A stretch of DNA of 64,000 nt from Diphasiastrum complanatum. Taxonomy: Eukaryota; Streptophyta; Lycopodiopsida; Lycopodiales; Lycopodiaceae. Below, one piece after another: positions 30,610-43,790 of the stretch. Position numbers and translations under genes: made by a program. The notes beneath the pieces are model-generated. The model had not been told where the DNA came from. It did no database searches and saw nothing but the letters and a program-made list of their open reading frames with translations. The stretch lies in NCBI GenBank assembly GCA_029204225.1, contig CM055095.1:71027957-71091956 (forward strand), written 5' to 3'. How positions within the stretch are numbered: position 1 is the stretch's first letter; each line of letters starts with the position of its first letter.

Positions 30610-31670
30610 TCACAAGAATATCAAATCGTTTCCATCCAAGTGCTCAAGAGTTACTGTGCCATAGTTCAAGATTTCCTTCACTTTATATGGGCCTTCACCG
30701 GTAAACTTCAACTTGCACTTGATCAGCTTGGTTTTGTACATCAATGCAAAATCTCCTGCTTTCAGATCTTTTTTGTGCAATCGATGATCGTGCCATGCCT
30801 TGCGGCGGGCTTTCTCTGCTGCTAACGCATGAACTGTCATCAATCGGGTTTCACATAACTTTTGCAACGCTTCATGACGGAGTTGTAAAAACTTATCATC
30901 ATTTAATCATTCTGTTGCTGCTATGCGTAAGGATGAGATTAAAAAATTCAATTGGCATGACAACATCTTGACCATAAACCAGTTGAAAAGGTGTTTGATT
31001 TGTACTATTTTTGTAAGCGGTTCTGAATGCCCATAACGCTGCATATAGTTTATGTTTCCAATCAAACCGACTCGCTTCAACTGTCTTTGTCATAATGGTG
31101 TAGAGAATCTTATTGGAAGATTCAGCTTGGCCATTCCCTCTAGGATAGTAGGGAGTACTAAATCTGTGTATAACAAAAAAATCTTCCAGTAAACACTTTT
31201 TTGTTTGATTAACAAAGTGTGTACCCCGGTCACTGACAATCTCGATCGGACATCCAAATCTGATTATAATATTTTCATATAGAAACTTGGCCATAGATTT
31301 CGCATCAGCAACTTTGACAACTTTGGCTTCAATCCACTTGGTCATATAATCAGTTGTGACAATAATGTATTAGGCCTGAAATCCGTGCACGGCAGGGTGA
31401 ATAGGTCCAACATAATTTAGTCCCCATTTTTCAAACGGTGCTTGCGATAAAATGGATGCAAGGGTTCATAATTCTGTCGAGTAGGCATCGTGCACACTGG
31501 CAAACATCACATGTCTGAATAAATTTTTTTGTGTCCTTATGAAGCGTAGGCCACCAACAACCTGATTGCAAAAGTTTGCAAACAGTAATATCTGTAGAGA
31601 AGTGTCCTCCACCCATGCCATCATGTGAAAACATGATTAAATCTGGTACTTCATGCGGTAAAACACATCT
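30610..31670 (-). pseudogene. Gypsy G1 integrase
   Basis: An H2C2 zinc domain is read at 31,634-31,450 (CWWPTLHKDTKKFIQTCDVC). A frameshift near 31,430 follows. The core at 31,345-30,899 has IVSDRGTHFVNQ and GNGQAESSNK, and the C-terminal domain lies at 30,867-30,610 (LKFTGEGPYKVKEILNYG). The region of the first catalytic Asp (TDYMTKW) falls across an interrupted stretch near 31,345. Stops near 31,370 and 30,890 break the frame. Integrase joins the cDNA to the host chromosome. Confidence 0.88.
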
Positions 31671-32344
31671 TCATAAAATATTGTCTGATCCACGACGATA
31701 CAATTGTCCTGCAATTAATTGATAAAGTTGAGTCTTATGAATCAATTGTCTCTTTTGTACTTTTGTCAAGGAGTCATTCGGTTGTCCTAGCATCAGGTAC
31801 TCAACAATATCTGCTGCCCATTTCGGTACTGCTTCAATATAGAAAAATACAGCATCTGGCAGTTCATCATCCACTTCAGTATTAACTGGTGCAGATTTGA
31901 TTCGTGAAACGTGATCGGCTAGATAATGTTGCTTCACCTTTCGAACCACAATGCGAAAGTCAAATTCAATCAATAAAAATAACCATCTTGCAATACGTCC
32001 AGTATTGCATGTCTTTTTTACCAAGTACAGTAACGGTTGGTGATCTGTATAAAATGCAAAGTGCGTTTCCATGAGATAGTGACAGAATTTCCGAACAGAA
32101 AAAATCATGGCTAAAGCCTCATGTTCTGTTGTTGAATAATTCTTCTCCGGATCCGTAAGCTGTTTGCTTGCAAATTGTATAGGATAATCCTTCTTATAGT
32201 CACTTGGTTGTGTCAAAACTGATCCAATGGCGTAGTTTGAGGCATCCGTATGAACATGAAATTATATCGTCCAATCTGGAGAATGCAGTATTGGTGCTGA
32301 AGTTAATGTTTTTTTTTTAACTTTTCAAAGGCTTCTAACGCCTC
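31671..32344 (-). pseudogene. Gypsy G1 RNase H
   Basis: PILHSPDWTI..FHVHTDASNYAIG begins the domain just upstream of a 181-codon frame at 32,216-31,671. That frame contains ASKQLTDPEKNYSTTEHEAL, FYTDHQPLLYL and VRKVKQHYLADHVSR. The Asp, Glu, Asp catalytic positions (TDAS, EHEA, TDHQ) are all present. A stop near 32,263 and a T-run near 32,310 interrupt it. Confidence 0.9.
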
Positions 32345-33200
32345 TACTGTCCAAAAGGAACAATAGTCAGTTTGTATATAGGTCGTGCTAAATCCGCAAA
32401 GAAAATAATAAAAATTCGATAGTAGTTTGCATGACCCATAAACACATAAACTCCGCAAATTGTTGTAGGCGGTGGCAATTCCACAATAACCTTGATCTTA
32501 GAATAATCTGTGGCAATACCATGTCTCGATATCACATGTCCAAACACAACTTCGTGGGAAACCTATATCTGACATATTTCTGGATTTAGAGAAATCTAAT
32601 ATTTGCGGAATCTTTCAAATACTTTCTCCAGTCGATCCAGGTGGTCTGTATCTGTACTATGGACTCCCAGGTCATCCAAGTCAATTTCAAGGAATTTTTG
32701 CAAATAATCTTTAAAAGCAAATTGCATTACTCTTTGGAATGAACTTGGTACATTACAGAGTCCAAACGTCATTACTTTGTAAGCATAGGTACCTCATTCT
32801 GTTGCAAAAGCAGTTTTGTGGCGATCTGCAGGTGCAATCTTAACCTAGTTGTAACCACTAAATCCATCCAAGAAACTATAAGATTGTGCTCCAGCAAGGC
32901 AATTTAAATTGCTTTCAATAAAAGGTAACAAAAAGTGATCCTTCCGCGTCACTTTGTTCAATGCTTTGAGATTCACACAAATTCTCAATTTCTCATTCTT
33001 CTTAGGAACAATGACAATCAGTGAAATCCATTCGGTATGCTCGATCTCATAAATGAAATCGGCGTCAATCTCTGAAGTTCTTTCTTTATCAGGTCCGCAA
33101 CATTAAGATTACAACAATAGAACTTTGTATCCTTTGGAACTGCATCAGGTACTAAAGGTATGGTATGTTCAATAACTGACGTTGCAATACCCTTTAGATA
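32344..33200 (-). pseudogene. Gypsy G1 reverse transcriptase
   Basis: It starts in the frame ending at 33,018 (LNVADLIKKELQRL), shifts near 33,030, and reads LRICVNLKALNKVTRKDHF, SFLDGFSGYN, KVMTFGLCNVPSSFQRVMQF. The active site reads DLDD near 32,675, where the related plus-strand copy has FLDD. The thumb FGHVISRHGIATDYSKIKVI is at 32,547-32,344. At least four stops and two frameshifts are present. Confidence 0.88.
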
Positions 33201-34374
33201 TTGATAAGTCCATGCAAAGCAATCCTGATACTTAATAAGTAACATGCGGAGTGCTTGATACTGTTCAGGATTAAGTTGTGATCCAACTTGTATAATCTTT
33301 TTTGGTTCTCCTAGTTCAGCACGATTCATTGGCTGAGTCCTAGTTGGGCAATCGTAAACCTCTTTCGATTCTGGGATGTGTTCTTCAGGTTCACGATGCT
33401 CTTTAGGTAACATGATAACCACATCATCCAGTGTATAACATTTAAAATGTTCGGACATATCATGCTGGACTACATCTGCTTGTTCTTTCTCAAAAGGACT
33501 TGTCTTGGATCTTTGCTTAGCCCTCTTAGCAGGAATTGATCGTGGATGTGATGACTTCTGAGAAGATAAACTCTTCTTCAAAGGTGAAGACTTCCTAGAC
33601 AATGATGTCTTACTAGAATTCTGACTTGTAGAATCATCCTCGACTTTTTCTTTGCCTTTATCCAGGAAGGGTGGCACTTTCTTTGAGTCAATCTTTTGAG
33701 GGAGATTTTTCCATTTCAGTACCGTATTATAATGTTGCTTAGCTTGTTTCTTCGTCATCAATCTTGTGATCCTATCTTCCTTCAATATAACTGCTTTGGA
33801 TGGTTTTATTGTTGGTTCATCAAGTACATTACGCACTCCAAATCTGGTCAGATTCATATGATCTAGAGTCTGCTCATCCGTAAGTTCAGAATTTCCATCA
33901 TAAGTCAAGGCATGGCTCACTAGTATGAGATCATCCTCAATCGGATCTAGTATAGGTTCCGTTGATATCCAGGCTACATTCAGTATATTTAGTGAAAACG
34001 TGATTGGTGTATCCAAAGTTCGATCTAACAAGGAAATCTCACTCAAATCTGATTGATTATCTTGTTGACACATATATCTTGCTATACAATCAATCGTTGC
34101 AAGAGCTTCATTCCAATTGACAGTATCCGTCTTAATGAACTCCCAAATTTTTCTCTGGTCGGTCACAAGTATGATCTGTTGTTGACGAATCGTCATCTTC
34201 TTTTTGAACTACTGGTTTGATAGTCCAAGTTGCAGAATCAACTTTAACTGCACGTTCACGATTTTCAAAAGTGATTTTTCCGGTACCCCAGTTATGAATT
34301 ACTTGCGCAACTCGTAACCATGAACGTCCCAATAGAACTCGGTAGACATTTGGCACTTCTGGTAAGTCCATCAC
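33018..34374 (-). pseudogene. Gypsy G1 protease-RT linker
   Basis: Two overlapping frames (34,374-34,132 and 34,196-33,018) encode MDLPEVPNVYRVLLGRSWLR (end of protease), a long hydrophilic linker with a Ser/Lys-rich basic stretch (about 33,480-33,620), and FAWTYQYLKGI with EHTIPLVPDA, the normal entry into gypsy RT. The same linker occurs at 19,421-19,615 and 50,347-50,682. The basic region may act in nuclear entry or nucleic-acid binding; that is a guess. Confidence 0.8.
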
Positions 34375-34392
34375 TACAAAAGTAATGACGAA

Positions 34393-34908
34393 CTATACTC
34401 CCACAATTCTGACAGGTATATCTTCAACCACTCCTCGTGGACGAACTGTCGTTTGATCAGCTAGCTTAATAGCAAAAGTAGCAGGCTTGATCTTTGTAAG
34501 GCCCCATTTCGCACATAGCTTTGTAGAAATCAGGTTAAGTCCTGAACTGCCATCTATCACAATTGCTTCTTTAGGAAATTGTCTATGCTGTATTGGCATA
34601 GTGATATTCTTTTGTTCACTTTCCCAAGTGGCTCCAACATGGAGCACTTCATTAGATTCTTCAAATCCAGCACAAAAAAGTGGCTCCTGATGGACTTCTG
34701 GTTTTTTTTGAGCTAACTTTTGCGCTAAGACTTCTTTTGCTTTTGGCACCAACTTCAGGAACTCTCCCAATGAAATATCGATCTTGCTAGACAAAATGTT
34801 CATGAGCAGTTCTGTTTGCAGTGCTTCCAGTTCAGTCATCTTGAAGGGTTCTTCATGATGATGTAGTTGATCATTCATATCCGTACGTAGATTTCTTGGA
34901 TGCTGCAA
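34393..34908 (-). pseudogene. Gypsy G1 aspartic protease region
   Basis: One 171-codon frame. AIVIDGSSGLNLISTKLC near 34,560-34,500 corresponds to the D-S/T-G active site of retropepsins; in this lineage the pattern is DGxSG. LADQTTVRPRGVVEDIPV follows as the flap and second-strand region. The N-terminal third (LEALQTELLMNILSSKIDIS) is the gag-protease connector, also seen at 49,990-50,110. A stop after VRIVGV separates it from the next frame. Confidence 0.8.
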
Positions 34909-35183
34909 TGGTGAAGAATGAACTTCAGTTGTTGCTTTAGCAACTTCAAGCTCCTCCTCTTCTTACAGATGTTTGATCCACTGCCTCATATTCTGATATC
35001 TTCATTTTTCTGCATTAAGATTTGGATAGACTCCCGATGCTGTTGATGTATCATTCAATGGTATAAAATTAGCAGGTACTAGATCCACTACTGGTTCTTT
35101 CTGCTTCTGTGCTCTGGTGACCACCATCAAAGGTGCACTTGATTTAATCTGAGCTACTGGTCTTTGCTTGATTATTATCAAAT

Positions 35184-35460
35184 TTATAAGAGTTGTAGCT
35201 GGTGGTGGCTTTGATCTTGCTGCACAGTCTTTATAGCAATGCCCATAACCACAGTCACGACAGAATGGTACAAATTTCTCTTTATTTGGACATTCTGCAA
35301 CTCTGTGATTTTCTTCACATGCAAAGAATCCAAGTGGTGCTCTGGTCCAATTTCTAGAGGCTTGTTGTTAAGCGACCCCATAAATAGCATACTGTTCCGA
35401 TGATCCACCTGAAGATCCACCTTTTTGATCAGTACCATAGTTCCATTGCTCAACACTTCT
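35184..35460 (-). pseudogene. Gypsy G1 gag zinc knuckles
   Basis: In the correct frame the minus strand encodes two Cys/His clusters: CEENHRVAECP and CRDCGYGHCYKDC (about 35,325-35,215). These match retroviral-type RNA-binding knuckles, with the second having X3 instead of X4 before His. Confidence 0.6.
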
Positions 35461-35924
35461 GTAAGGTTCTGGTTCCATCAAATTGGCAGGAGGAGCAGAG
35501 TGCTTTGGTGGGGCAGGTAAAGCTAAACGTTCCGGGTATCCAAGAGCAGATTGTCGAGGTCTAGCTACTAGATTTCCTCCATACTATGGTTCTCGATATC
35601 CCATTTGGGCATACCGTTGCTGAATTATCCGAGGGTTGAAGTTGCAAAAAGCAGTCTCAAGGTCAGGTGAATTACACAGATGGCAAACACTGATTTCCAT
35701 TCATTTTTTCAATTGAGGACACTCGTTCATTGTGTGATTTTCTGTACAAATAGAATACCTGACCTTTTTTTGGTAGGAAAAGTCTTCGCAAACTTCTCAA
35801 GTTCCTTGTTCACTTGTCCGTGGAAATTTTCCAATGCTTTGATCTTCTCATCAAATTGCGATTGCAACTTTTTCATCTATTTTTGCTGGTTCTTCCCAAG
35901 TTTCTCGAACTCATTGAGCATCAT

Positions 35925-36566
35925 TTATGCAGTAGCGTTGGCATTTGTTGATGCAATAGTGGTGGATGTCATAGTAGTCTGTCCTACTGTATAAGGCAAC
36001 ATACTGATATTCGGCTCATCATTTGAATCTTCATCGTCCTTCCAAATTGCATCGTCCATAACATTTTGCAAGAGTGTATACTCATTATGGCATTTTAGCT
36101 CACGTCTGATCCGTTTAGGTAGACCTGACAAAATCCACATAATCCTGGCATTTTCGTTAATCAGCTCAGGTTCGCATTCAGATCTGAGGCGTTTCACCTG
36201 TTCAATGTAATCTCGAACCATTTCCCGCTTTCCCATTTTAATTTTACTTAAAAGTAGAAAAGGGTCTTCCATAAACTTCCGCGGTTTGAACCGTGTGATA
36301 AGGGCTCGTTAAACAACCTCCCAATCTGTACGCCCAATTTCATCTTGATTATAGTACCAATCTTGTGCTGCGCCAGTTAAGGCCATAGGAAACAGCTTAA
36401 GTTTATCTTGAGAAAAATTTTTGCCATAGACTTCACAAGATTCAGCATATATCTGAAGAAATCTAACTGGATCTGTTAATCCATTATATTTGTGTAGATC
36501 CAAACAGGGTGCTCTTCTAACAATGATTGGATTGACTTCTTGTGGAGCACCTCCAGGGGCAGCCAT
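35925..36566 (-). pseudogene. Gypsy G1 gag
   Basis: It begins at the ATG at 36,566 (MAAPGGAPQEV). The retrotrans_gag core follows: YNGLTDPVRFLQIYAESCEV, LFPMALTGAAQDWYYN, then after a stop near 36,309 FKPRKFMEDPFLLLSKIKMG and YIEQVKRLRSECEPEL. It forms the capsid. The plus-strand family at 49,520-49,809 has the same core. Confidence 0.88.
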
Positions 36567-36569
36567 CTT

Positions 36570-37755
36570 TACAAATTTAGATCAAGTAGACAATGAGATT
36601 CGATCTAGATTTTTCAATCAAAAAACTATCTCAGATTAGATTTGCTAGATCTATTCCTCTTTTCAAAATATTTGATTCTATATCATGAAAAATATTTTGA
36701 AATTCGATCAATCGGTACTTTCCAAAAATGATAAATCTTTCAAAATCCAAATCAGAATATGTCAGATTTGATCCAAATTTTGACAGAGACTTGATATGGA
36801 AAATCAAAAACTAAAAATAGGACTAGCGAAGGTTCACTAGGCGAAGGTTGGCTCGGCGAAGGTTCAACAATGCTATTTTGAAAAAAAAAACTCTCTGAAC
36901 AATTTTTCTGACAATCAACCTTCGCCGACCTCTCAGATGGAAGATCTAACACAAATAAAATTATGGAAAACCGGACGAAGGTTTCTAACACAAGAAAATA
37001 CAGTTTCTGTAGTTTGACGAGGGTAAAATTCAAGATTTTTTGTGATCTGATCAAGAAAAATCTTCGCCAAACTAAAAAATAGTATTTTACTATAAATAGA
37101 ATGTTTTGGAAACTCGGCAAAGGTTCTGGCGAAGGATCAAGAGTAATACTGGTATTTTTGCAAAAAAGTGATTTTTTTTGGCAAAAATATGGCAATATGA
37201 CAACTGATCCTCTAAAATCTTTCTATTTTTGGTATTATTCTTTGCCGACCTGGCAGTAGATAGATCTGAATCACACCTATGCATAGTGAATCAGGCGAAG
37301 GTTCTTTTTGGTGATTTTTTGGTGTTTATTTTGCGATTTTTTAGATGTTTCTGGAAATCTGCTAGGAATTAATCTCCGCCCTTCAAACTTAAGGTTCTGT
37401 GAACAAAACCGAAGGTGTCTGCAACTCGGCAAAGGTTTCCTAAAAGAGAATAAAAAGTTATCAGCTTTGATGACGCTTTTTGTCTCCTTTTGACCAAAAT
37501 CTGGCAGATTTGATCGATTTTTGTTATTTTTTATGATATCTCAAATCCAAATGGATCTTAAGATTGGTGATCTGAATAGTTTTCCCTGGTTGATAATCAG
37601 ATTAGATTTCAAACAAGCAAATCCACTCAAATAAAAAAAAATCAATCCCAAACTAACCCTAAAATGTAGTTCTAACACTATTTATGCCACGACAAGATGC
37701 CTAATGCAAGCTAACCATCCAACAATCATGCTGCAAACTGAAAAATTGGCGTAGC
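36570..37755 (-). repeat. Gypsy G1 leader with dispersed GGCGAAGGTTC / GAACCTTCGCC motifs
   Basis: Non-coding leader between PBS and gag. Motifs lie near 36,824, 36,841, 36,858, 36,916, 36,973, 37,060, 37,114, 37,126, 37,239, 37,292, 37,409 and 37,426, in both orientations. Confidence 0.7.
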
Positions 37756-37773
37756 TCCCCGGCAACGGCGCCA
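37756..37773 (-). other. Primer binding site for tRNA-Asp
   Basis: The minus strand reads TGGCGCCGTTGCCGGGGA, an 18-nt tRNA-Asp-type PBS as used by Tat/Athila elements. Four bases separate it from the LTR end at 37,778. Confidence 0.9.
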
Positions 37774-37777
37774 AGAG

Positions 37778-38594
<817 letters not shown>

Positions 38595-38689
38595 CGTAGG
38601 GTGCCAAATCCTTCTCACTTATTAACTAAGGTTAGGGTTGCCTTGGGATCCGCAAACCCTCCAAGACACACGTGTGAACTTGCTAAAAA

Positions 38690-39666
38690 TTTTGTCAACA
38701 ACAACACACATGCTATCGAAGGTGAAGGAATTGCAAGATTAACCTTCTTGAATGACCAATTCAAATTTTTATCTAAAGTCCTTTATGTACCTAAGTTTTC
38801 TACAAATCTGCTATCTGTTAGTAGAATTGTTGATTTAGGACATAAAGTAGAATTTGAATATGATCAGTGTAGAGTTGTTGACAGGACAAACAAGATTCTT
38901 GTACTCAAAAAGAGACATGGATACTTGTACAGACTGAGTCACTATTATTTTGGTACAAGTCAAGCTTTGAATACTTCTGTTCACATCAATGAAGGACTTT
39001 GGCATTATAGACTTGGCCATTTGAACTATACATATGTTTTGAGCATCTCTAAAGTTGACCTTGACTATCCAAATAGGAAAGTCGAACTCCTTGTATGCCA
39101 AGATTGCATTATTGGAAAGCAAGCTAAGAACCCATTTAGATTAAGTCAATAGCATGTAGCTAAAGATCTATTAGACATTGTGTATACAAACACATGTGGC
39201 CCAATGCAAACTTTGTCATTAAAAAGTGCTAGATTTTTCATTACCTTTATTCATGAATATTCTAGAAGAATAGCCATGTATTCTATTAAGCATAAATCAG
39301 AGGCGTTCAACCTGTTCAAAACATTCGAGGAGTGAGCTAAGAAAAAAATTGATAAATGAATGAAAGTGTTGAGATCCGACAACAAAGGAGAGTATATCGG
39401 AATTGAAGTCAAGGAGTATTGCCTCAGCCAAGGCATCATCACTCCTTATTCATCTCAGTCCAATGAGCTTGCTGCGAGGAAAAACCATGTCTTAGCTATT
39501 AAGTGCATGCTTGCTCATGTATCACTACCTAAGCACTTTTGGGATGAAGCTGTTTCCACTGCAGCCTACATCTAGAACAAATATTCGACTAAGAGCCTCT
39601 CAGGTAAAACACCTCACAAAGTTTGGATAGGACCCAAACCATCAGTGAAGAATCTCAAAGTGTTTG
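38690..39666 (+). pseudogene. Copia family A fragment A2: protease end, GAG-pre-integrase, integrase
   Basis: Reads EGIARLTFLNDQFKFLSKVL, YVPKFSTNLLSVSRI, the HYRLGHLN zinc region and a broken integrase core (RSDNKGEYIG; NELAARKN where the catalytic Glu is expected, so Glu has become Ala). It stops after KVFG at about 39,666. Stops are near 39,150, 39,334 and 39,574. It is about 80% like A1 by eye. There is no LTR on either side. CACACGTGTG lies 14 bp before its start region, at 38,667. Confidence 0.85.
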
Positions 39667-39934
39667 GATGATAGACCTTTGGGGAGGGGTGTATGAACTT
39701 TTTCCTTTTTGCATGGGATTTTTCGGAAATAACAATTCTTGGAAATTTTTATGGCTATGCTTGTTACGTGCCGGATGTTCAAGGCATTTCAAGGTTTTAG
39801 ACATGGAGTAACTTTAAGTTGGTTAAAGGGGAATTCTTTTGATTTCTTAAAATCAACTCGGTAAATTTAAGCTACTAGCACACAGTTACAGAAATTTGAT
39901 TTCTCGGTGCTCAGTTGTCAATTTAAGAAAACCT
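39667..39934. other. No gene recognised
   Basis: T-rich non-coding sequence between a copia and a gypsy fragment. Confidence 0.5.
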
Positions 39935-40732
39935 TGTAATGATGTAACTTTTGATAGTTACATGGACTTTGTTTCTTAAATCGGTAGATACACATAAGCT
40001 CAGATTTATGTACCAACGAGCCTTACGACCCCTAAGGTCCAGGACATCATAGATAGACTTAAGAGATTTGTGATCAATTATAATCACGAATTTAGATTCG
40101 TACAAATAATGTCTCCAGATCTTTAATGCATGTATGACAACAAAACGTTCCTTCTCATAAGTAGAATATCTACTTTGAGCTAGGTCCAACTTCTTGCTTT
40201 TGAAAGCCACTGGTCTACCATCCTGGTAAAGGATTGCACCCACCGCATAGTCACTGGCATTCATTTCCACTAGGAAATGTTTGCTAGGGTCCACTATGTG
40301 TAAGATAGGGGCTGTAGACACAAACACTTTCAAAGTCTCAAAGCTTTCATTTAATTCATCTATACAAACAATAGGTGGATTGATTTTTGAATGCCTTCTA
40401 GCTTTTTCCTTATTGCCCTTTTAGTTTTACTTTTGGCTTTCTTCACTTCTTTAAGAAGGTTCGTTAAAGGTAATGCAACTAAGACATAGTCTTTAATAAA
40501 CTTAGGGAAAAAACTTGGGAAGCCTAGAAAAGATTTTACTTCCCTTATGGTTTTCAAGATAGGCCAATCATGAACTTTCTGGACCTTATCATGATCAATC
40601 TCAAGACCTCTATTGAAAATGATATGTCCCAAGTACTTGAGTTTTGTTTGAAAAAACTCACACTTAGACTCCTTTTTGTAGATCGATTTTGATTCGAATG
40701 CTGCTGACTCAAATATCTATAGCAAACGTGAT
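39935..40732 (-). pseudogene. Ty3/gypsy RT C-terminus and RNase H (family G3), longer copy
   Basis: Frames at 40,632-40,360 and 40,333-39,923 encode VKSFLGFPSFFPKFIKDY, PILHIVDPSKHFLVEMNASD, SRYSTYEKERFVVIHALKIW and DHKSLKSIYDVLDL. A stop near 40,420 and a shift near 40,010 break it. It is duplicated at 23,486-24,001 and, for RNase H only, at 3,042-3,330. Confidence 0.9.
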
Positions 40733-41626
40733 GGTCCAAACTACATTATTATTGCACTTTATGTAGATGATTGTCTATTTTTAAGTAATTCTACCTCTTT
40801 GTTAAAAATTACTAAGGCGATCTTTCTAAATAATTCGACATGACAGATCTACGACGAGCTCATTATTTACTTGCCAATGGCACTTAGATCTTACATGATT
40901 GAACCAAGAAGACATCCTTTCTAAGCTAACAAAGGTATTTACAAAATATTTCAGAAAAATTAGGCATGCTCGAATCAAAGCCAATTGATCCGCCAATGGA
41001 TACAGGACCAAAACTTAATAAAAATATGTGTCCTTTGACACGTTGAGATTTTTTACATGAAAAACTATTCATACCACTCACTTATCGGCTCATTGATGTA
41101 TGCAATGGTGTGCACCAGACCCAATCTAGGATATAAAGTCAGCACACTTTTTCAATTCATGTCGAATCCATGATTCTAACATTGGAAAGCACTCAAAAGA
41201 GTGATGAAATACATTCAAGCGACAAAGAACCAAGCTCTTTGTTATTCTAATTTTTCCTTAGCTTTATATTTATTTGGCTATTCTATTGAAAATGAATGTG
41301 TAGCAGCAACACAAGCAACCAAAGAAGCCATCTGGCTAAGGCTTCTTCTACAAGATTTGAACTTTAGAAAAATCAACCCAACTACCATCTATTCCAACAA
41401 CATCAATTGCATACAACTTACTCTCAATCCTAGATTTCATTCTAGGACTAAACACATAGAAATTAAATTTCATTTTGTTTGAGAGAAAGTACATTTAAAG
41501 CATGTAGAACCGATTTTTTATAATTGCATGGTAGCTGATATCTTTACCAAGGCTTTTCCCAAGGATAATCATTTTATATTTAAGAAAATACTAAATTTGA
41601 AGATTATTTAAATGTTTGAAGTCAAA
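40733..41626 (+). pseudogene. Copia RT/RNase H remnant (family B-like)
   Basis: It begins mid-RT with DGPNYIIIALYVDDCLFLS and continues through a badly broken connection region. RNase H reads KHWKALKRVMKYIQATKN.., then (after a deletion that removes its middle) AATQATKEAIWLRLLL, NPRFHSRTKHIEIKFHFV and VADIFTKAF. It ends at about 41,611 before a polypurine tract. Confidence 0.85.
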
Positions 41627-41627
41627 T

Positions 41628-41637
41628 TAAGGGGGAG
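41628..41637 (+). other. Polypurine tract
   Basis: TTAAGGGGGAG directly before the candidate 3' LTR. Confidence 0.75.
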
Positions 41638-42316
41638 TATTGAAATTTCAATTTTACTTCCACCATTCGATCCAATTGTCACTATATCTAGTACCAGCTA
41701 TCTCTTTCAAGTGTCCACAATAGAGTCCTACACCTGGTTATTTACTCATAAATTTGCCACAACCTGAAGAAATACACACAAGTTCTTGAGAGGCTCACGA
41801 ACTATCAACTGTCACCAAACTATTGGGCACAGTCCACCATCCCTGATATTTGAATCATCGGAGTCACCAGGAACTATCGATAGGATTCTTACTTTGATCT
41901 ATCAGTGACAGTTCAGGACCCAAGGACCACCATTACTACTATCGGGACTTCGCACTTGCCTTACTATACGATCAACCCAAAGGGTAATGTGTAATAGAGT
42001 GACTATGATGTGTACATATACATAGTTAGATGATCATTCTAAGAGAATGAAATGATCAGATACCAACCTATCTGATCAAAAGCATTGCACCAATGATACT
42101 CTTGTTCTTGTAGCCTAGTCACTATCGTTCAATTCTAAATTAATTTTTTTAGGCTTGTACCCTAATAAGTAAATTTCTTTACAACAATCCTATGTAGATT
42201 TGTGCTTCTTTATTATACTCTATGTTCTTCAACTCGGTGTATAATGTGTGAATGGTTATTGTTGTTTCTACTTTCTAATTGTGGATTGAATGCTTGTTAT
42301 CTCTTTGTGTGTCTCA
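41638..42316 (+). repeat. Candidate 3' LTR of the copia remnant
   Basis: It starts TATTGAAATTTC right after the polypurine tract (TG mutated to TA). The end is uncertain; I place it near CTCA at 42,316, before coding-like sequence. No partner LTR is in the window. Confidence 0.4.
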
Positions 42317-42419
42317 GCAACTGAGTCGAAAGAGCAGAATCATGGCTATCCTTAATGCCTTCAAATTCTATATCTTTGGTTTTCTTAGACACGTACTGAC
42401 TCCAATCATATTGATTGTT

Positions 42420-43790
42420 TCTAGTCCTATACGCTTTACAGTACAAGAAAGTATGTTTACCGCGGTGACAACAACACACATGCTATCAAAGGGAAGGAAT
42501 TGCAAGATTAACCTCCTTGAATGACCAATTCAAATTTTTATCTAAAGTCCTTTATGTACCTAATCTGTCTACAAATCTGCTACCTATTAGTAGAAGTTTT
42601 GATTTAGGACATAAAGTAGAATTCGAATCTGATCAGTGTAGAGTTGTTGATAGGACAAACAAGATTCTTGTACTCGAAAAGAGACATGGATACTTGTACA
42701 GACTAAGTCACTATTATTTTGGTGGCTTGAAGCAATTTGCCAGAGGCTGGTTTCAGAGGAATTAGCACCTTCTACATCCAACTTGGTTACAAACAAAGCA
42801 CTACCAATTCTAATGTCTACTTCAAGTTAGTGCGTCATGATTTTATCATTGTCACCTTGCATGTTGACAACACACCGCTTTTCAGCGATAGTGTCAACAT
42901 GATAAAAGATGTTGTCCTCAAAATTTGACATGACAGATCTGGACAAAGCTCACTATTATCTAGGAATTCAAATCCACAATTATATAGAGAGAAGGCGGAT
43001 CTATATCACTCAACAGAGGTATATTCATAATACACTCATCAAATACAACCTGATGAATTGCAAAATAGCTCACTCACCAATGGACCCAGCCTTGCAATTT
43101 TCAAAGGACCAATGTCCTCAGACCCAACAAAAGAAGGAGAAAATGAGAGATCTCTCATCTATGCAATGGTCTTTACTAGACCTGACATCTCTTTTGCAGT
43201 AAGCTCTCTATGCCAATTTATGGCTTATCTTGGTATGATCCATTGGAAGGCTCTCATCAGAGTCATGAGATACATTCAAGCTACAAAGAATCAATGCATT
43301 TGTTATGGACAAGTCAACAATGACAAGCTCAAACTACTCAGTGGATATGCAGATGCAAGCTGGGCGGGAGATGCAGATACTCGTAAATCTACATCTAAAT
43401 TTGCATTCTTTCTCAAAGGTGGTCCTATCTTATGGAATAGTCATAAGCAAACCTCTATCGCTATTTCTTCTATAGAGTCAAAGTATATCAATGTTTCTCA
43501 AGCTACCAAAGAAGTAGTATGGTTGATATATTTTACATCAAACATTTGTCTGAAGCACTATGCTTTGATAATTGTATTACGTGATAATCAAAGTGCCATT
43601 GGCTTATCAGCCAACCCTAGATTTCATTCTAGGACTAAGCACATTCAAATTAAGTATCATTATGCCAAGAGTAAAATTCTCAACAAAGAGATAAGCTTAG
43701 AGTACTGCCAAATGAAAAACATGATAGCAGATGTATTCACCAAGGCATTGAGCATCATTGGTCAAATCTCCCTATGTCTTTGGCCTCCCC
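42420..43790 (+). pseudogene. Copia family A fragment A4 with large internal deletion
   Basis: Protease/GAG-pre-integrase sequence (LNDQFKFLSKVLYVPNLSTN, LEKRHGYLYRLSHYYFG) is joined at about 42,721 directly to RT (GLKQFARGWFQR). All of integrase and the RT N-terminus are missing. RT continues with HVDNTPLFSD where YVDD is expected, KFDMTDLDKAHYYLGIQIHN, and RNase H (GYADASWAGDADTRKSTS; VLRDNQSAIGLSANPRFHSR; IADVFTKAL) to about 43,770. There is no polypurine tract or LTR after it. Confidence 0.87.

Noticed and set aside
41200-41482. Independent small gene
   Set aside because: It is the deleted RNase H of the copia remnant (FHSRTKHIEIKFHF) and not a separate gene.
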